From Gammaproteobacteria bacterium (GTDB lineage: Bacteria > Pseudomonadota > Gammaproteobacteria > Steroidobacterales > Steroidobacteraceae), in the NCBI GenBank assembly GCA_016874235.1, contig VGUJ01000005.1, positions 1 through 64,000 on the forward strand: DNA of 64,000 nucleotides, written 5' to 3'. A program made the position numbers and the translations under genes. The notes beneath the pieces were generated by a model. It did no database searches, was not told the DNA's origin, and saw only the letters and a list, made by a program, of their open reading frames with translations. Shown piece after piece: positions 18,851 to 27,300 of this stretch (within the stretch, counting starts at the first letter, position 1; each line of letters begins with the position of its first letter).

Positions 18851-19737
18851 GCGTTCAACATCCCGCTCATCGCGGCAGTATCTGCCTGGAGGATGGCAAG
18901 GTGCTGGCGCAGCAATCGTTCCCCGGCGATCAGTTCGTGATCCGCATCGAGGCGCCAAAGTGTGCGGCGCGTGCGTTGCCCGGCAGCTTTGCGCATCTCA
19001 CCGTCGATGATGACATCCCCATGCGCCGACCGCTGTCGATCATGCGCGCGGATCCTCGTGAAGGCTGGATCGACATCCTCTATAAAATCGTGGGTCCGGG
19101 TCTCGCGGCGCTCGCGCGCCGTCGCGTCGGCGACCAACTCTCAGTGCTCGGACCCATCGGGCGCGGTTTCCAATTGAACCTCGAGCGTCCTCGACCGCTG
19201 ATGATCGGCGGCGGCGTCGGAATTCCGCCCATGGTGTTCCTCGCCGAAACGCTCGCCTCTGATCGTCGAATCGAATGGAAGCCGCTCGTATTGATGGGGT
19301 CAGAGATTCCGTTTCCATTTCAAACCCGCCCCTCGACCATCCTCGTGCCAGGTATACCGGACGGTGTGATCGCTTCGATGCCGCTACTCGATGGTTGGGG
19401 CATTCCCTCGCGCCTCGCGAGTCGCAGTGGTTTCCCGGGATGCTTCGATGGGTTCGTCACCGAACTCGCAGCGGCTTGGCTGTCCACGCTCGATGAACGC
19501 ACACTGCGCGAAGTGGAAATTTTTTCCTGTGGTCCGACTCCGATGCTCGAGGCGACTACAAAACTTGCTGCACGGTTCGGTCTGGCCTGCCAGGTCTCGC
19601 TCGAGGAGTTCATGGTATGCGCCGTAGGCGGTTGCGCGGGATGCGCCGTTCGGGTCAAGACACCGAACGGCCCGGCCATGAAGCGCGTGTGTGTCGATGG
19701 GCCTGTCTTCGACGGCTACACCGTATTCGATGCTTAA
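18847..19737 (+). CDS. pyrK: PyrK-like dihydroorotate dehydrogenase electron transfer subunit
   Basis: Ferredoxin reductase-type flavoprotein, predicted to carry electrons between dihydroorotate dehydrogenase type 1B and NAD. Over 296 residues it shows an FAD site (PMRRPLSIM), an NAD-binding loop (MIGGGVGIPPMVFLAE) and a C-terminal 2Fe-2S cluster motif, CAVGGCAGC, with a fourth cysteine in KRVCVDGP. It overlaps pyrB by 4 bases, which supports a pyrimidine role. No pyrD is in the window. An alternative is a general NADH:acceptor reductase of the same fold, but the Cys pattern and the neighbour favour PyrK. Confidence 0.82.
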   Translation: MSVQHPAHRGSICLEDGKVLAQQSFPGDQFVIRIEAPKCAARALPGSFAHLTVDDDIPMRRPLSIMRADPREGWIDILYKIVGPGLAALARRRVGDQLSVLGPIGRGFQLNLERPRPLMIGGGVGIPPMVFLAETLASDRRIEWKPLVLMGSEIPFPFQTRPSTILVPGIPDGVIASMPLLDGWGIPSRLASRSGFPGCFDGFVTELAAAWLSTLDERTLREVEIFSCGPTPMLEATTKLAARFGLACQVSLEEFMVCAVGGCAGCAVRVKTPNGPAMKRVCVDGPVFDGYTVFDA

Positions 19738-20425
19738 GCCTTCGGATCGACTGGCTGCGGTGCATCGCCGCATCGACAGCGCTGCACGAGAGGCCGGGCG
19801 ATCCGCCCAGGACATCACCCTCATCGCCGTCAGTAAGCAGCAAACGATAGACGCTGTCGCGGCTCTCGCCGATCTCGGTCAGCGCGACTTCGGCGAAAAC
19901 TACCTTCAGGAAGCCCTCGATAAAATCGGCGCCCTCCGCGATCGACGTTTGATCTGGCACTTCATCGGGCAACTGCAATCCAACAAGACCCGCGCCGTCG
20001 CCGAACATTTTGACTGGGTCCACACCGTCGACCGACTCAAGATTGCGGCGAGGCTTTCGGAGCAGCGCCCGTTCCACGCCCCACCGCTCTCGGTCTGCGT
20101 CCAGGTCAGACTCGGAAACGAAGACACCAAGGGCGGTGCGCTCCCCAGAGATCTGCCTGAGTTACTCGGAGCGATCGCGTCCCTGCCCCGTCTTCAACTG
20201 CGCGGCCTGATGGCGATACCGCCGGCCGAAACCGATCCGGCCCGGCAACGACATTGGTTCGCTGAGCTACGTCGACTCTTCGTTCAGGCTCGCGATCGAC
20301 ACGCCTCCCTGGATACCCTCTCAATGGGAATGAGCGCCGACCTCGAGGCCGCCATCGCCGAGGGAGCCACCCATGTCAGGATCGGCACCGCCGTCTTCGG
20401 CGAGCGTCTACAATCCCTGGCATGA
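19730..20425 (+). CDS. yggS: YggS family PLP homeostasis protein
   Basis: Cytosolic PLP-binding protein without known catalysis that keeps vitamin B6 and amino-acid pools balanced. The PLP lysine is in LIAVSKQQ; other typical stretches are FGENYLQEALDK, WHFIGQLQSNK, LSMGMSADLEAAI and VRIGTAVFG. The ATG at 19730 overlaps the pyrK end by 8 bases and gives 231 residues, the expected length; an upstream in-frame start lies in pyrK. It is followed by proC, the usual yggS-proC-yggT order. Confidence 0.95.
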   Translation: MLKPSDRLAAVHRRIDSAAREAGRSAQDITLIAVSKQQTIDAVAALADLGQRDFGENYLQEALDKIGALRDRRLIWHFIGQLQSNKTRAVAEHFDWVHTVDRLKIAARLSEQRPFHAPPLSVCVQVRLGNEDTKGGALPRDLPELLGAIASLPRLQLRGLMAIPPAETDPARQRHWFAELRRLFVQARDRHASLDTLSMGMSADLEAAIAEGATHVRIGTAVFGERLQSLA

Positions 20426-21261
20426 CGGCACCTGATCTTGGTCGTGGCCTCGGCGTGCTGGGCGGTGGCCACATGGGCCGCGCCCTGGTCGAGGCGCTAC
20501 TCAGGCGCGGCGCCAACCCATCTCAAATCAAAATAGCCGAAGCCTCGGCCACAACGGCCGCCACCCTCGGTCGTGAGCTCGGGGTCGAGGTCGTCTCCGA
20601 CAGTCGATCTCTATTCCCGGATATCGACACGATCATCCTTGCCGTGAAGCCGCAGGATATGGCGCGCGCACTACAGGTGTTGCGTCCAGAACTCGAACGG
20701 CATCGGCCGCTCGTGATCTCGATCGCCGCCGGGCTATCGGTCACCCAATTACGCGGGTGGTGTGGTGCGGAAGTTGCCATGGTTCGCGCGATGCCCAACC
20801 GGCCCGCCCTGGTGGGGGCCGGAGCCACCGGGCTTTACGCATCGCCCGATATTGATGCCACGTTACGAGATCGGGCGACCGCCCTCCTCGGGGCCACCGG
20901 CGTCGTAGTGTGGGTCGAGGACGAAGCGCTGATGGATGTCGTCACCGCGGTGTCGGGAAGCGGTCCGGCCTACTTTTTCCGATTGGCGGAAGCGTTAGCC
21001 GCTGCCGGTCGTCAGCACGGGCTGCCCGACTCCACAGCCCTTGAGCTTGCCCGAGCAACCCTGCATGGCGCAGGCCTGCTCGCGACATCAGAGGCCGATC
21101 TGGGAGCGCTTCGGACATCGGTCACCTCCCCGGGTGGGACCACCGCAGCCGCTATAGACTCGCTCGAACGTCAAGGGCTCGACGCCGTCGTCGCAGCAGC
21201 GGTCTCCGCAGCAGTCGGTCGTGGTCGGGAACTGTCTGCTCACGCTGACAAAGGGGGTTGA
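20422..21261 (+). CDS. proC: Pyrroline-5-carboxylate reductase
   Basis: NAD(P)H-dependent last step of proline synthesis. Signatures: LGVLGGGHMGRALVEAL (Rossmann), AVKPQDMARAL, VRAMPNRPALVGAGATGL and the C-terminal TSPGGTTAAAI. It is 279 residues long and overlaps yggS by 4 bases. Complete and unremarkable. Confidence 0.96.
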   Translation: MTAPDLGRGLGVLGGGHMGRALVEALLRRGANPSQIKIAEASATTAATLGRELGVEVVSDSRSLFPDIDTIILAVKPQDMARALQVLRPELERHRPLVISIAAGLSVTQLRGWCGAEVAMVRAMPNRPALVGAGATGLYASPDIDATLRDRATALLGATGVVVWVEDEALMDVVTAVSGSGPAYFFRLAEALAAAGRQHGLPDSTALELARATLHGAGLLATSEADLGALRTSVTSPGGTTAAAIDSLERQGLDAVVAAAVSAAVGRGRELSAHADKGG

Positions 21262-21263
21262 AC

Positions 21264-21794
21264 GTGCACCAAGTGGTTCTCTTTCTCGCGGAAACCTTTT
21301 TCTCACTACTCCTCTACGTTTTCCTGTTGCGGTTGATGCTGCAGTGGGTCCGGGCCAACTTCCGTAACCCTATTGCCGACGCCATCTTGCGAATGACCAA
21401 TTGGCTGATCATGCCGTTGCGACGGGCGCTGCCTCCCATGGGACGCATCGATACCGCCTCGGTCGTCGCGGCTTTCGCCATCTCCCTCGTCCAAACGGCC
21501 GCGCTCAGCGTCATCCTCGTCGGAGCATTACCCGATGCCTTACCGTGGGTTTGGGCGGCCGCCATCGAACTGCTGAGATCGGGTTTATGGCTCTATTTCT
21601 GGGGTATTTTTATCTATGCCCTCGCCTCAATGATCGCTCCAGGCGTTCAATCACCCCTTCAGGACCTGCTCGAATCGCTCTGCGAGCCCGTGCTGCAGCG
21701 AATCCGAAACGCAGTTCCGGCAATTGGAGGGCTGGATCTGTCCCCCATGTGGGCCGGAATCATCATCCAGGTGTTACTGATCCTCATTCGATGA
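21264..21794 (+). CDS. yggT: YggT family membrane protein
   Basis: Integral membrane protein of unknown function with two YggT units of paired membrane helices, about 176 residues. Typical elements are LLRLMLQWVRANFRNPIADAI and the second unit's APGVQSPLQDLLESLCEPVL. I use the GTG at 21264 because AAGGGGG lies 6 bases upstream; a TTG two codons earlier overlaps the proC stop and has no room for a ribosome site. It ends the bioA-to-yggT operon. Confidence 0.9.
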   Translation: MHQVVLFLAETFFSLLLYVFLLRLMLQWVRANFRNPIADAILRMTNWLIMPLRRALPPMGRIDTASVVAAFAISLVQTAALSVILVGALPDALPWVWAAAIELLRSGLWLYFWGIFIYALASMIAPGVQSPLQDLLESLCEPVLQRIRNAVPAIGGLDLSPMWAGIIIQVLLILIR

Positions 21795-21872
21795 GCGCGC
21801 GCTACCTTACGCGACGGTAGAAAAGGCAAGACGAAAAGGCTAATTTTTCAGCCGAAATATCGCAAAAAGTGT

Positions 21873-21900
21873 TTGCTAGGACGTGGCTCTATGTTATTTT
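21873..21900 (+). promoter_or_regulatory. Probable promoter of the HU-like gene
   Basis: TTGCTA (21873-21878) and TATTTT (21895-21900) with 16-base spacing sit in an A/T-richer stretch 60 bases before the HU-like start. The flanking 21795-21960 region holds no other gene. The -10 match is partial. Confidence 0.5.
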
Positions 21901-21960
21901 TCGCCCCGTTCGCAACGCGCAAAACAACGCGCAAACCTAAAAAACCAGGAGTATTCCAAG

Positions 21961-22272
21961 ATGGCGAAAAAGGGTGGTCCTCCGACCAAGTCGGAAATCC
22001 TCAACCAGATCGCAAAAGAAACCTCGCTGTCCCGCAAGAACGTGGCGGCGGTGTTTGATTCTCTGAACGGTCAGATCAAGAAGAGCCTGCGCGCGCATGG
22101 TCTCTTCACGCTGCCGGGCCTTGCCAAGCTGAAGGTCGTCAAGAAGCCCGCCACCAAGGCGCGTGAGGGCATCAACCCCTTCACGGGCGAGAAGATGATG
22201 TTCAAGGCAAAGCCGGCCTCCAAGAAGGTTCGCGCGATGCCGCTCAAGAACTTGAAGGCGATGGTCAACTGA
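21961..22272 (+). CDS. HU-family DNA-binding protein
   Basis: Small basic nucleoid protein of 103 residues. The N-terminal helices (TKSEILNQIAKETSLSRKNVAAVFDSL) and the beta-arm region (GLFTLPGLAKLKVVKKPATKAREGINPFTGE) match the HU/IHF fold, though the arm and the Lys-rich tail differ from canonical HU. Start is the ATG at 21961 after AGGAG; a longer frame upstream covers the promoter and is rejected. A strong hairpin terminator follows. It may be the main HU or a divergent paralogue; the window cannot decide. Confidence 0.9.
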   Translation: MAKKGGPPTKSEILNQIAKETSLSRKNVAAVFDSLNGQIKKSLRAHGLFTLPGLAKLKVVKKPATKAREGINPFTGEKMMFKAKPASKKVRAMPLKNLKAMVN

Positions 22273-22301
22273 TCAGCCTCTCGTAAAAGAGCAATAAAAA
22301 A

Positions 22302-22338
22302 GGCCCGGAGCGTCATGCGTTCCGGGCCTTTTGTTTTT
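22302..22338. terminator. Bidirectional intrinsic terminator
   Basis: An 11-pair stem with one G-T pair (22302-22312 with 22318-22328) and a 5-base loop is followed on the plus strand by TTTTGTTTTT, and on the minus strand by a T-rich run (from 22294-22301). It lies between the convergent HU-like and Spy-like genes and can end transcription from both. Confidence 0.92.
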
Positions 22339-22345
22339 CGGGAGA

Positions 22346-22972
22346 TCAACCGATCTCGTCGATCTCTTCCAGCACTAACGCGCGCGGCTTTCCGCGATGG
22401 ATCTCGATTCGATCCTTCATGCGTTCACGCACTCGCTCACGCATGGTCTCAGCGCGCTTACGCTGCTCGGGCGTCAACACCTGCCACATCTTGCCGCGAA
22501 GATCGGCGCCTTGCTGGACGAGGCTCGTGGTGAGCTCACCCATCTTCCGTGCGATTGCCGCACTCTCACTCGCATACTTCGTGTCACCCGCATCGAGATT
22601 TCTGAGACGCTGCGACTCCGCTCGAATGTCTCGGGCAAGCTTGTTCATTCCCGGACGTACGGTCTCCACGAGCTCAGTCATTTTGCCGCGCTGCTGGGGA
22701 GTAAGCTCCAGCGCATCAGCCATCCGTAGGATCATCCGCGGATCGAGACCATAGGCACCGATGAAATCGGCACCGGATCGCTCCATTCGAATCATGGGGC
22801 GCGGTCCGTCTTGATCACCCCGCACGATGATTCGCCGCATCTCGCGACGCTCGACACCCGGACCCTCCATGCGAGCATCCGGCGCCCCGGGTGGAGGCGG
22901 AGGCATTTGAGCCTGTACGCCCATCGACACAAGCGCGGCACCTAAAGCCGCGATAGACAACGCCATTTTCAT
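22346..22972 (-). CDS. Spy/CpxP-like periplasmic protein with LTxxQ motifs
   Basis: Predicted exported stress chaperone or metal-responsive sensor protein. The 208-residue product has a signal peptide (MKMALSIAALGAALVSMGVQAQ), a Pro-rich linker, and a helical domain with two LTxxQ motifs, LTPQQ and LTPEQ, the hallmark of CpxP, Spy and ZraP-type proteins. It is Met- and Arg-rich. The ATG at 22972 follows GGAG by 8 bases; upstream in-frame codons lack a signal peptide context. It is divergent from a response regulator, the arrangement of E. coli cpxP and cpxRA. Confidence 0.85.
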   Translation of the reverse strand: MKMALSIAALGAALVSMGVQAQMPPPPPGAPDARMEGPGVERREMRRIIVRGDQDGPRPMIRMERSGADFIGAYGLDPRMILRMADALELTPQQRGKMTELVETVRPGMNKLARDIRAESQRLRNLDAGDTKYASESAAIARKMGELTTSLVQQGADLRGKMWQVLTPEQRKRAETMRERVRERMKDRIEIHRGKPRALVLEEIDEIG

Positions 22973-23057
22973 CACATGTTCTCCGATTAATCGCCCGCAG
23001 TGAACGTATGTTCGCCTAGTTCGACCGCCGATGAACGAAAAGATGCGAAAACAGTCT

Positions 23058-23072
23058 GTAAAGTTCTGTGAA
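23058..23072 (+). promoter_or_regulatory. Candidate CpxR-type box
   Basis: The sequence GTAAAGTTCTGTGAA matches the CpxR consensus GTAAA-N5-GTAAA at 9 of 10 defined positions. It lies between the Spy-like gene and the divergent regulator, 23 bases before the regulator start, so it could serve either promoter. The consensus is from memory of the enterobacterial system. Confidence 0.55.
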
Positions 23073-23094
23073 GCCATCCGCTACAGGCTGACAA

Positions 23095-23829
23095 ATGAAC
23101 AGTATCGTCGCAGCATTACCCGTGATGATCTCGCACGTCCTGCTTGTTGATGACGATCATGATCTCTCCTCGATGCTCAAGGAGTTCATGGTTCATGAGG
23201 GTTTTGAAGTCATCCTGGCCAATAACGACTCAACCGCCCTCGCCGGTCTAACTCAAAATCCTGTAGACCTCGTCATTCTCGACGTCATGCTTCCAGGGCG
23301 AAGTGGATTTGAAATCCTCAAGGACATTCGTCAAATCAAGCCCCGTCTGCCTGTCATGATGCTCACCGCACGCGGCGAGGCGATCGACCGAATACTGGGT
23401 CTCGAACTCGGTGCAGACGATTATCTGGCCAAACCGTTTGATCCCAGAGAGCTCACCGCTCGCATTCGAGCCATCTTACGTCGTTCCTCAGTAGGCCCCG
23501 AACCGTCGAACTCCGAGGCGACTCGAACGATCGGTCACGTCAGTCTGGACTTAAAACGTCGACGTGCATCGGTCGGTGGGCATCCGCTCGATCTGACGGC
23601 AGCCGAATTCCGAATTCTTGACTTGCTTGCGGAAGAGGTCGCTCAACCCGTCGAACGCCAAGTACTCACCGAGCGAGCACTTGGTCGGAAACTCACCCTA
23701 TATGATCGTAGCATCGACACCCACGTCAGCAATCTCCGCCGAAAACTCGAACGATCGGGTCAGAGTGGAATAGAGATTCGCTCGGTACGCGGTGCAGGTT
23801 ATGAGCTCATCGAGTTGGATCCCCGCTGA
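23095..23829 (+). CDS. OmpR-family response regulator, CpxR-like
   Basis: DNA-binding response regulator of 244 residues. The receiver domain has the acidic pocket VDDD near residues 18-21 and the phosphorylated Asp in LVILDVMLPG (Asp63), Thr in MLTARG and Lys in DYLAKPFDPREL. The winged-helix output is in the C-terminal 100 residues (LTAAEFRILDLL to VRGAGYELI). It lies next to its kinase (21 bases) and divergent from a CpxP/Spy-like gene, which makes a Cpx-like envelope stress role likely. The ATG at 23095 has AGG 8 bases upstream; an ATG at 23125 is the alternative. Confidence 0.88.
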   Translation: MNSIVAALPVMISHVLLVDDDHDLSSMLKEFMVHEGFEVILANNDSTALAGLTQNPVDLVILDVMLPGRSGFEILKDIRQIKPRLPVMMLTARGEAIDRILGLELGADDYLAKPFDPRELTARIRAILRRSSVGPEPSNSEATRTIGHVSLDLKRRRASVGGHPLDLTAAEFRILDLLAEEVAQPVERQVLTERALGRKLTLYDRSIDTHVSNLRRKLERSGQSGIEIRSVRGAGYELIELDPR

Positions 23830-23850
23830 GCGCCCGCTACGCCGATCAAC

Positions 23851-25254
23851 ATGAGCAAACTCGCGCTCCGAATCTTCGTCTCATTTTTCGTAGCCTTGAT
23901 GGTCACGGGGGTCGGCACGATCACCGTCACCTCATGGTTGATTGCCGAACGAAAAGAAGCCGCTGCGGCTGACCTATTGGTGGCTGCGCAAGAGGCTGCA
24001 AATGCCTTGGCCGACGGTGGCGTCTCTTCCCTCAGAGCCTGGGCAGAGCGCAGATCCGTCGAATCCTCCGTCAGTCTCGATGTACTCATCATCGACGAGA
24101 ACGGAAAAGACTTACTCGGACGTACGCGTCCGAATTCGTCACCAGAGTTCCCCGCTGATACCGACGATGTCTTTGCCTATGACTTTCCCGCCGTATTTCT
24201 CAATCTTCCGACAGAGTCGCCCGAGCTGATCAGCGACGAGGGCGAGGTTTTTCGACTGATCGCCGTCAATCCGCGTACGGGTTTCGGTGTGTTGCGGGAT
24301 ATTCCTGTTCCCTTATTGACGCTCTCATTTTTTGTTACGGCATTAGTCAGTTTTTTACTTGCAAGATCGATCACTCGTCCAATCATTGAACTTCAGAAAA
24401 CCACCGAAGATCTGGCAATCGGAAAACTGGACTCGCGAGTATCCAAGACTGCGCAATCAAGACGCGACGAAATCGGACAACTCGCTCGCTCTCTTAATTC
24501 GATGGCGAACCAAATCAGTTCTCTCATCAAGGGGCAACAGCAGTTGCTACGCGATATCTCGCACGAGGTACGCTCGCCGCTGACTCGGATACGACTGGCG
24601 TCGGGGCTTTTGGCTCAACGCGACGCCGCCGCTGCCACGACAGCAGCGCGTATCGACGGAGAGATCGCGCGGCTCGATGAGCTCATCGATAAAATTTTGG
24701 ATGTTTCCCGTCTCGAGTCGGGCGCGGTGTCTTGGAGGCCAGAACCTCTCGAACTTTGCTCTATTTTGGAGCGCGTGCTTGCTGATGCCGGGTTCGAGGC
24801 AGAGCAACTCGGAAAGGTTCTTTCAAGTCGGCTACCTGACTCGCCCCTTGATATTGTCGGTGATCGGCACTGGATACAGTCGGCGGTGGAAAATGTCATA
24901 CGAAACGCACTTAAGCACACTCCGCATGGTGCGTCGGTGGAGATACTCGTCGACGAACATGAGCGCTTCGCAAGGGTGCGTGTTCGCGACTCCGGAGCTG
25001 GGCTCCCGGTGGAGGATCTGGCGAAAATCTTCGAGCCTTTTTATAGAAGCGCTGCAAATGGTAGCGAACGAACGGACACGAGTACTGGACTCGGACTCGC
25101 GATTGCCGCTCAGGTGATTCGCGGGCACCGCGGTCGTATCGAAGCCCGTAACCTGAGCCACGAAGGGTTCCGTTCGTCCGGATTTGAGGTCTGCATGCAG
25201 TGGCCCCTCAAAGAAAAAACCATTACTGACAGCCGAACTGCAATCGCACCCTGA
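23851..25254 (+). CDS. Sensor histidine kinase, CpxA-like
   Basis: Inner membrane kinase of 467 residues. It has two membrane segments (about residues 7-29 and 152-172) flanking a periplasmic sensor of about 120 residues, then HAMP, a HisKA dimerisation helix with the phosphorylated His in ISHEVRSPLTR (His238), and a HATPase domain (ENVIRNALKHTP, RDSGAGLP, TGLGLAI). Paired with the upstream regulator. The 3' end overlaps a second kinase gene on the other strand by 32 bases. Confidence 0.9.
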   Translation: MSKLALRIFVSFFVALMVTGVGTITVTSWLIAERKEAAAADLLVAAQEAANALADGGVSSLRAWAERRSVESSVSLDVLIIDENGKDLLGRTRPNSSPEFPADTDDVFAYDFPAVFLNLPTESPELISDEGEVFRLIAVNPRTGFGVLRDIPVPLLTLSFFVTALVSFLLARSITRPIIELQKTTEDLAIGKLDSRVSKTAQSRRDEIGQLARSLNSMANQISSLIKGQQQLLRDISHEVRSPLTRIRLASGLLAQRDAAAATTAARIDGEIARLDELIDKILDVSRLESGAVSWRPEPLELCSILERVLADAGFEAEQLGKVLSSRLPDSPLDIVGDRHWIQSAVENVIRNALKHTPHGASVEILVDEHERFARVRVRDSGAGLPVEDLAKIFEPFYRSAANGSERTDTSTGLGLAIAAQVIRGHRGRIEARNLSHEGFRSSGFEVCMQWPLKEKTITDSRTAIAP

Positions 25255-26578
25255 GCCCTGGGTTCGCATTTTCCAGAATGAGCTTCCCTTGGTGTAAGCG
25301 AGCGACGGCCGCGGCAATAGCGAGGCCGAGTCCTGCCCCGGGCTGACGAGCTGAGCTCTCCAGTCTCACAAAGGGACGGACGGCTTGTTCGCGCGCATGC
25401 TCTGGAATTCCGGGGCCGCTGTCCTCAACGATGAGTTCTGCACCCGCTCGCTCTCCAGATGGCTTGACCGTTAGTCTCAGCGTCGAGCCCGGCGGAGAGA
25501 ATTTGATCGCGTTTTCGAGCAGATTACCGAGTGCTTGTTTGACGATTTGCGAGTGACCGAACACCTTGACCGAGTCAATGGCGCGCTCCAAACGCTGCCC
25601 TCGCTCATCGGCCAAGGGTTCAAACAACTCAGCAACGTCCGTGACGATCGATGCGAGGTCAAGCTTCTCCATGGAGTCGCGGGAAAGTCCAGCTTCTGCC
25701 CGCGCCAAATCGACCAAGGCGTTGAAGGTTTGCAGGGCACGCGTGGAGGCGTTCTCCGCATCCGTCAGTAATTGCACACGAACCGCGTCGTCGTCTGCTT
25801 CTCGAGCCGCCGCGATGGATCGACCGACCCGCATCAGAGGTGAACGCAAATCATGCGCGAGACTTTCCGTCACGGTACGCATGCCGGTCACGAGAGACTC
25901 ATTTTGATCGAGCATTTCGTTAAAGGTAGCGGTGAGCGCGCCCATCGCATCGAGTCGTTGTCGTGCCGGTGCCCGCGCGGTCATCTGACCTCGCATGATC
26001 TGGCGAGCGGTCATTGCGAGACTACGTATATGGTCGAGCATGTATCGATTTAAGAAGCTTGCCGTGATCACGCCGATCAGAATGACGATTAAGGTGGTCG
26101 CCGCTGCCGCTCGGCCTAATGATTGGGCGATCTCCCGTTGATCTTGGTCGGTTTGAACCAACACGAAAATTGAGCCATCGTCGTTCTGGATACGAGAGAC
26201 ATGAGCCTGAGTTCCATCCGGCAACTCGACCGAGTAAGGCTTAAACGGCGACTCAAAAACTCGCGATCCGCCTGGGATTTTTGAAAGGCTGCCGACCACG
26301 GGCTGCTGAGCCGACGTAAAGAGCGCGAAGTAGCGTCCGTCCGTGCCCACTCGGTTCCGGATCTCGATGCCGTTAGCCGTAGCCTCTCGCCCTGCGGCCT
26401 TCTCGTACTCTTGGCGCAACACCAACTCTTGCTGCATGGACTGCAGAATCTGGCGCTGATGAACATCCATCATGCGGTACTGCAGCCACGTGAAGGCGCC
26501 CACGAAAGTCAGCACCATGATGCTGAGCGCGGTCAGCGTGGCGGCCACACCTCGGCGATCGACTATGGTTATCCGCAT
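25223..26578 (-). CDS. Sensor histidine kinase of a second two-component pair
   Basis: Inner membrane kinase, 451 residues: membrane segment near residues 10-32, periplasmic region of about 130 residues, second membrane segment near 153-173, HAMP, HisKA with the phosphorylated His in SLAHDLRSPLMR (His242), and a HATPase domain (NLLENAIKFSP, VEDSGPGIP, GAGLGLAI). The partner is the divergent regulator 32 bases away. The general type is similar to kinases of QseC/PmrB-like systems. Signal unknown. Confidence 0.9.
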   Translation of the reverse strand: MRITIVDRRGVAATLTALSIMVLTFVGAFTWLQYRMMDVHQRQILQSMQQELVLRQEYEKAAGREATANGIEIRNRVGTDGRYFALFTSAQQPVVGSLSKIPGGSRVFESPFKPYSVELPDGTQAHVSRIQNDDGSIFVLVQTDQDQREIAQSLGRAAAATTLIVILIGVITASFLNRYMLDHIRSLAMTARQIMRGQMTARAPARQRLDAMGALTATFNEMLDQNESLVTGMRTVTESLAHDLRSPLMRVGRSIAAAREADDDAVRVQLLTDAENASTRALQTFNALVDLARAEAGLSRDSMEKLDLASIVTDVAELFEPLADERGQRLERAIDSVKVFGHSQIVKQALGNLLENAIKFSPPGSTLRLTVKPSGERAGAELIVEDSGPGIPEHAREQAVRPFVRLESSARQPGAGLGLAIAAAVARLHQGKLILENANPGLRVRLQFGCQ

Positions 26579-26610
26579 GGCCCTAGCATGCCACGACCGG
26601 AGGCCATAAA

Positions 26611-27300
26611 GTGTCGATCGGTATGACTCGGATGCTCCTCATCGAAGACGACGCCACGATGGCCGCGGAAATCATCGGTACCCTGCGTGCCCGAGGATAT
26701 GACACGGCGCATTGTGCGGATGGACGGATCGGTCTAGAAAATGCGCTGTCCGATCACTTCGACGTCATCGTTACGGACCGGATGCTCCCCGGAATCGACG
26801 GCCTCAATCTCGTGCGCGCCCTGCGCTATGCCGGACGGTCCACGCCCGTTCTCGTGTTGTCTGCCCTCGACTCGGTCGACGAGCGGGTCGCCGGACTGCG
26901 GGCGGGTGGCGACGATTATCTCGGCAAGCCCTTTGCGGTCGAGGAGTTGGCGGCGCGAGTGGAATCCCTGACGAGGCGCAAGACGCAGACCGCTCTCACC
27001 TCCCTCAAGGTTGACGATCTTCAACTTGATCTTCTCGCGCGGCGGGCCACGCGCGGAGTCCGTGCGCTCAACCTCACCAGCCGGGAGTTCCGCCTACTGG
27101 AGTTTCTTGCCCGACATGCCGGACAAGTGGTGACGCGGACAATGCTGCTGCAAGGCGTCTGGGATATTCACTATGACCCTCAGACGAACGTGGTCGACGT
27201 ACACGTCAGTCGTCTAAGGCAGGAAGTTGATCGGAGCGAGGAACACCCGCTCATCCACACAGTACGCGGAGTAGGTTATTCGCTCCGTGCTTCAACGTGA
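26611..27300 (+). CDS. OmpR-family response regulator
   Basis: DNA-binding response regulator, 229 residues, with receiver motifs IEDD, Asp56 in VIVTDRMLPG, Ser/Thr switch in VLSALDS and Lys in DDYLGKPF, then a winged-helix output (LTSREFRLLEFLA to [11 protein letters not shown]). GTG at 26611 is used because GGAGG lies 7 bases upstream. It is divergent from the neighbouring kinase, so expression of the pair may be coordinated from the 32-base gap or from inside the genes. The last 25 bases overlap the hydrolase gene on the other strand. Confidence 0.9.
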   Translation: MSIGMTRMLLIEDDATMAAEIIGTLRARGYDTAHCADGRIGLENALSDHFDVIVTDRMLPGIDGLNLVRALRYAGRSTPVLVLSALDSVDERVAGLRAGGDDYLGKPFAVEELAARVESLTRRKTQTALTSLKVDDLQLDLLARRATRGVRALNLTSREFRLLEFLARHAGQVVTRTMLLQGVWDIHYDPQTNVVDVHVSRLRQEVDRSEEHPLIHTVRGVGYSLRAST

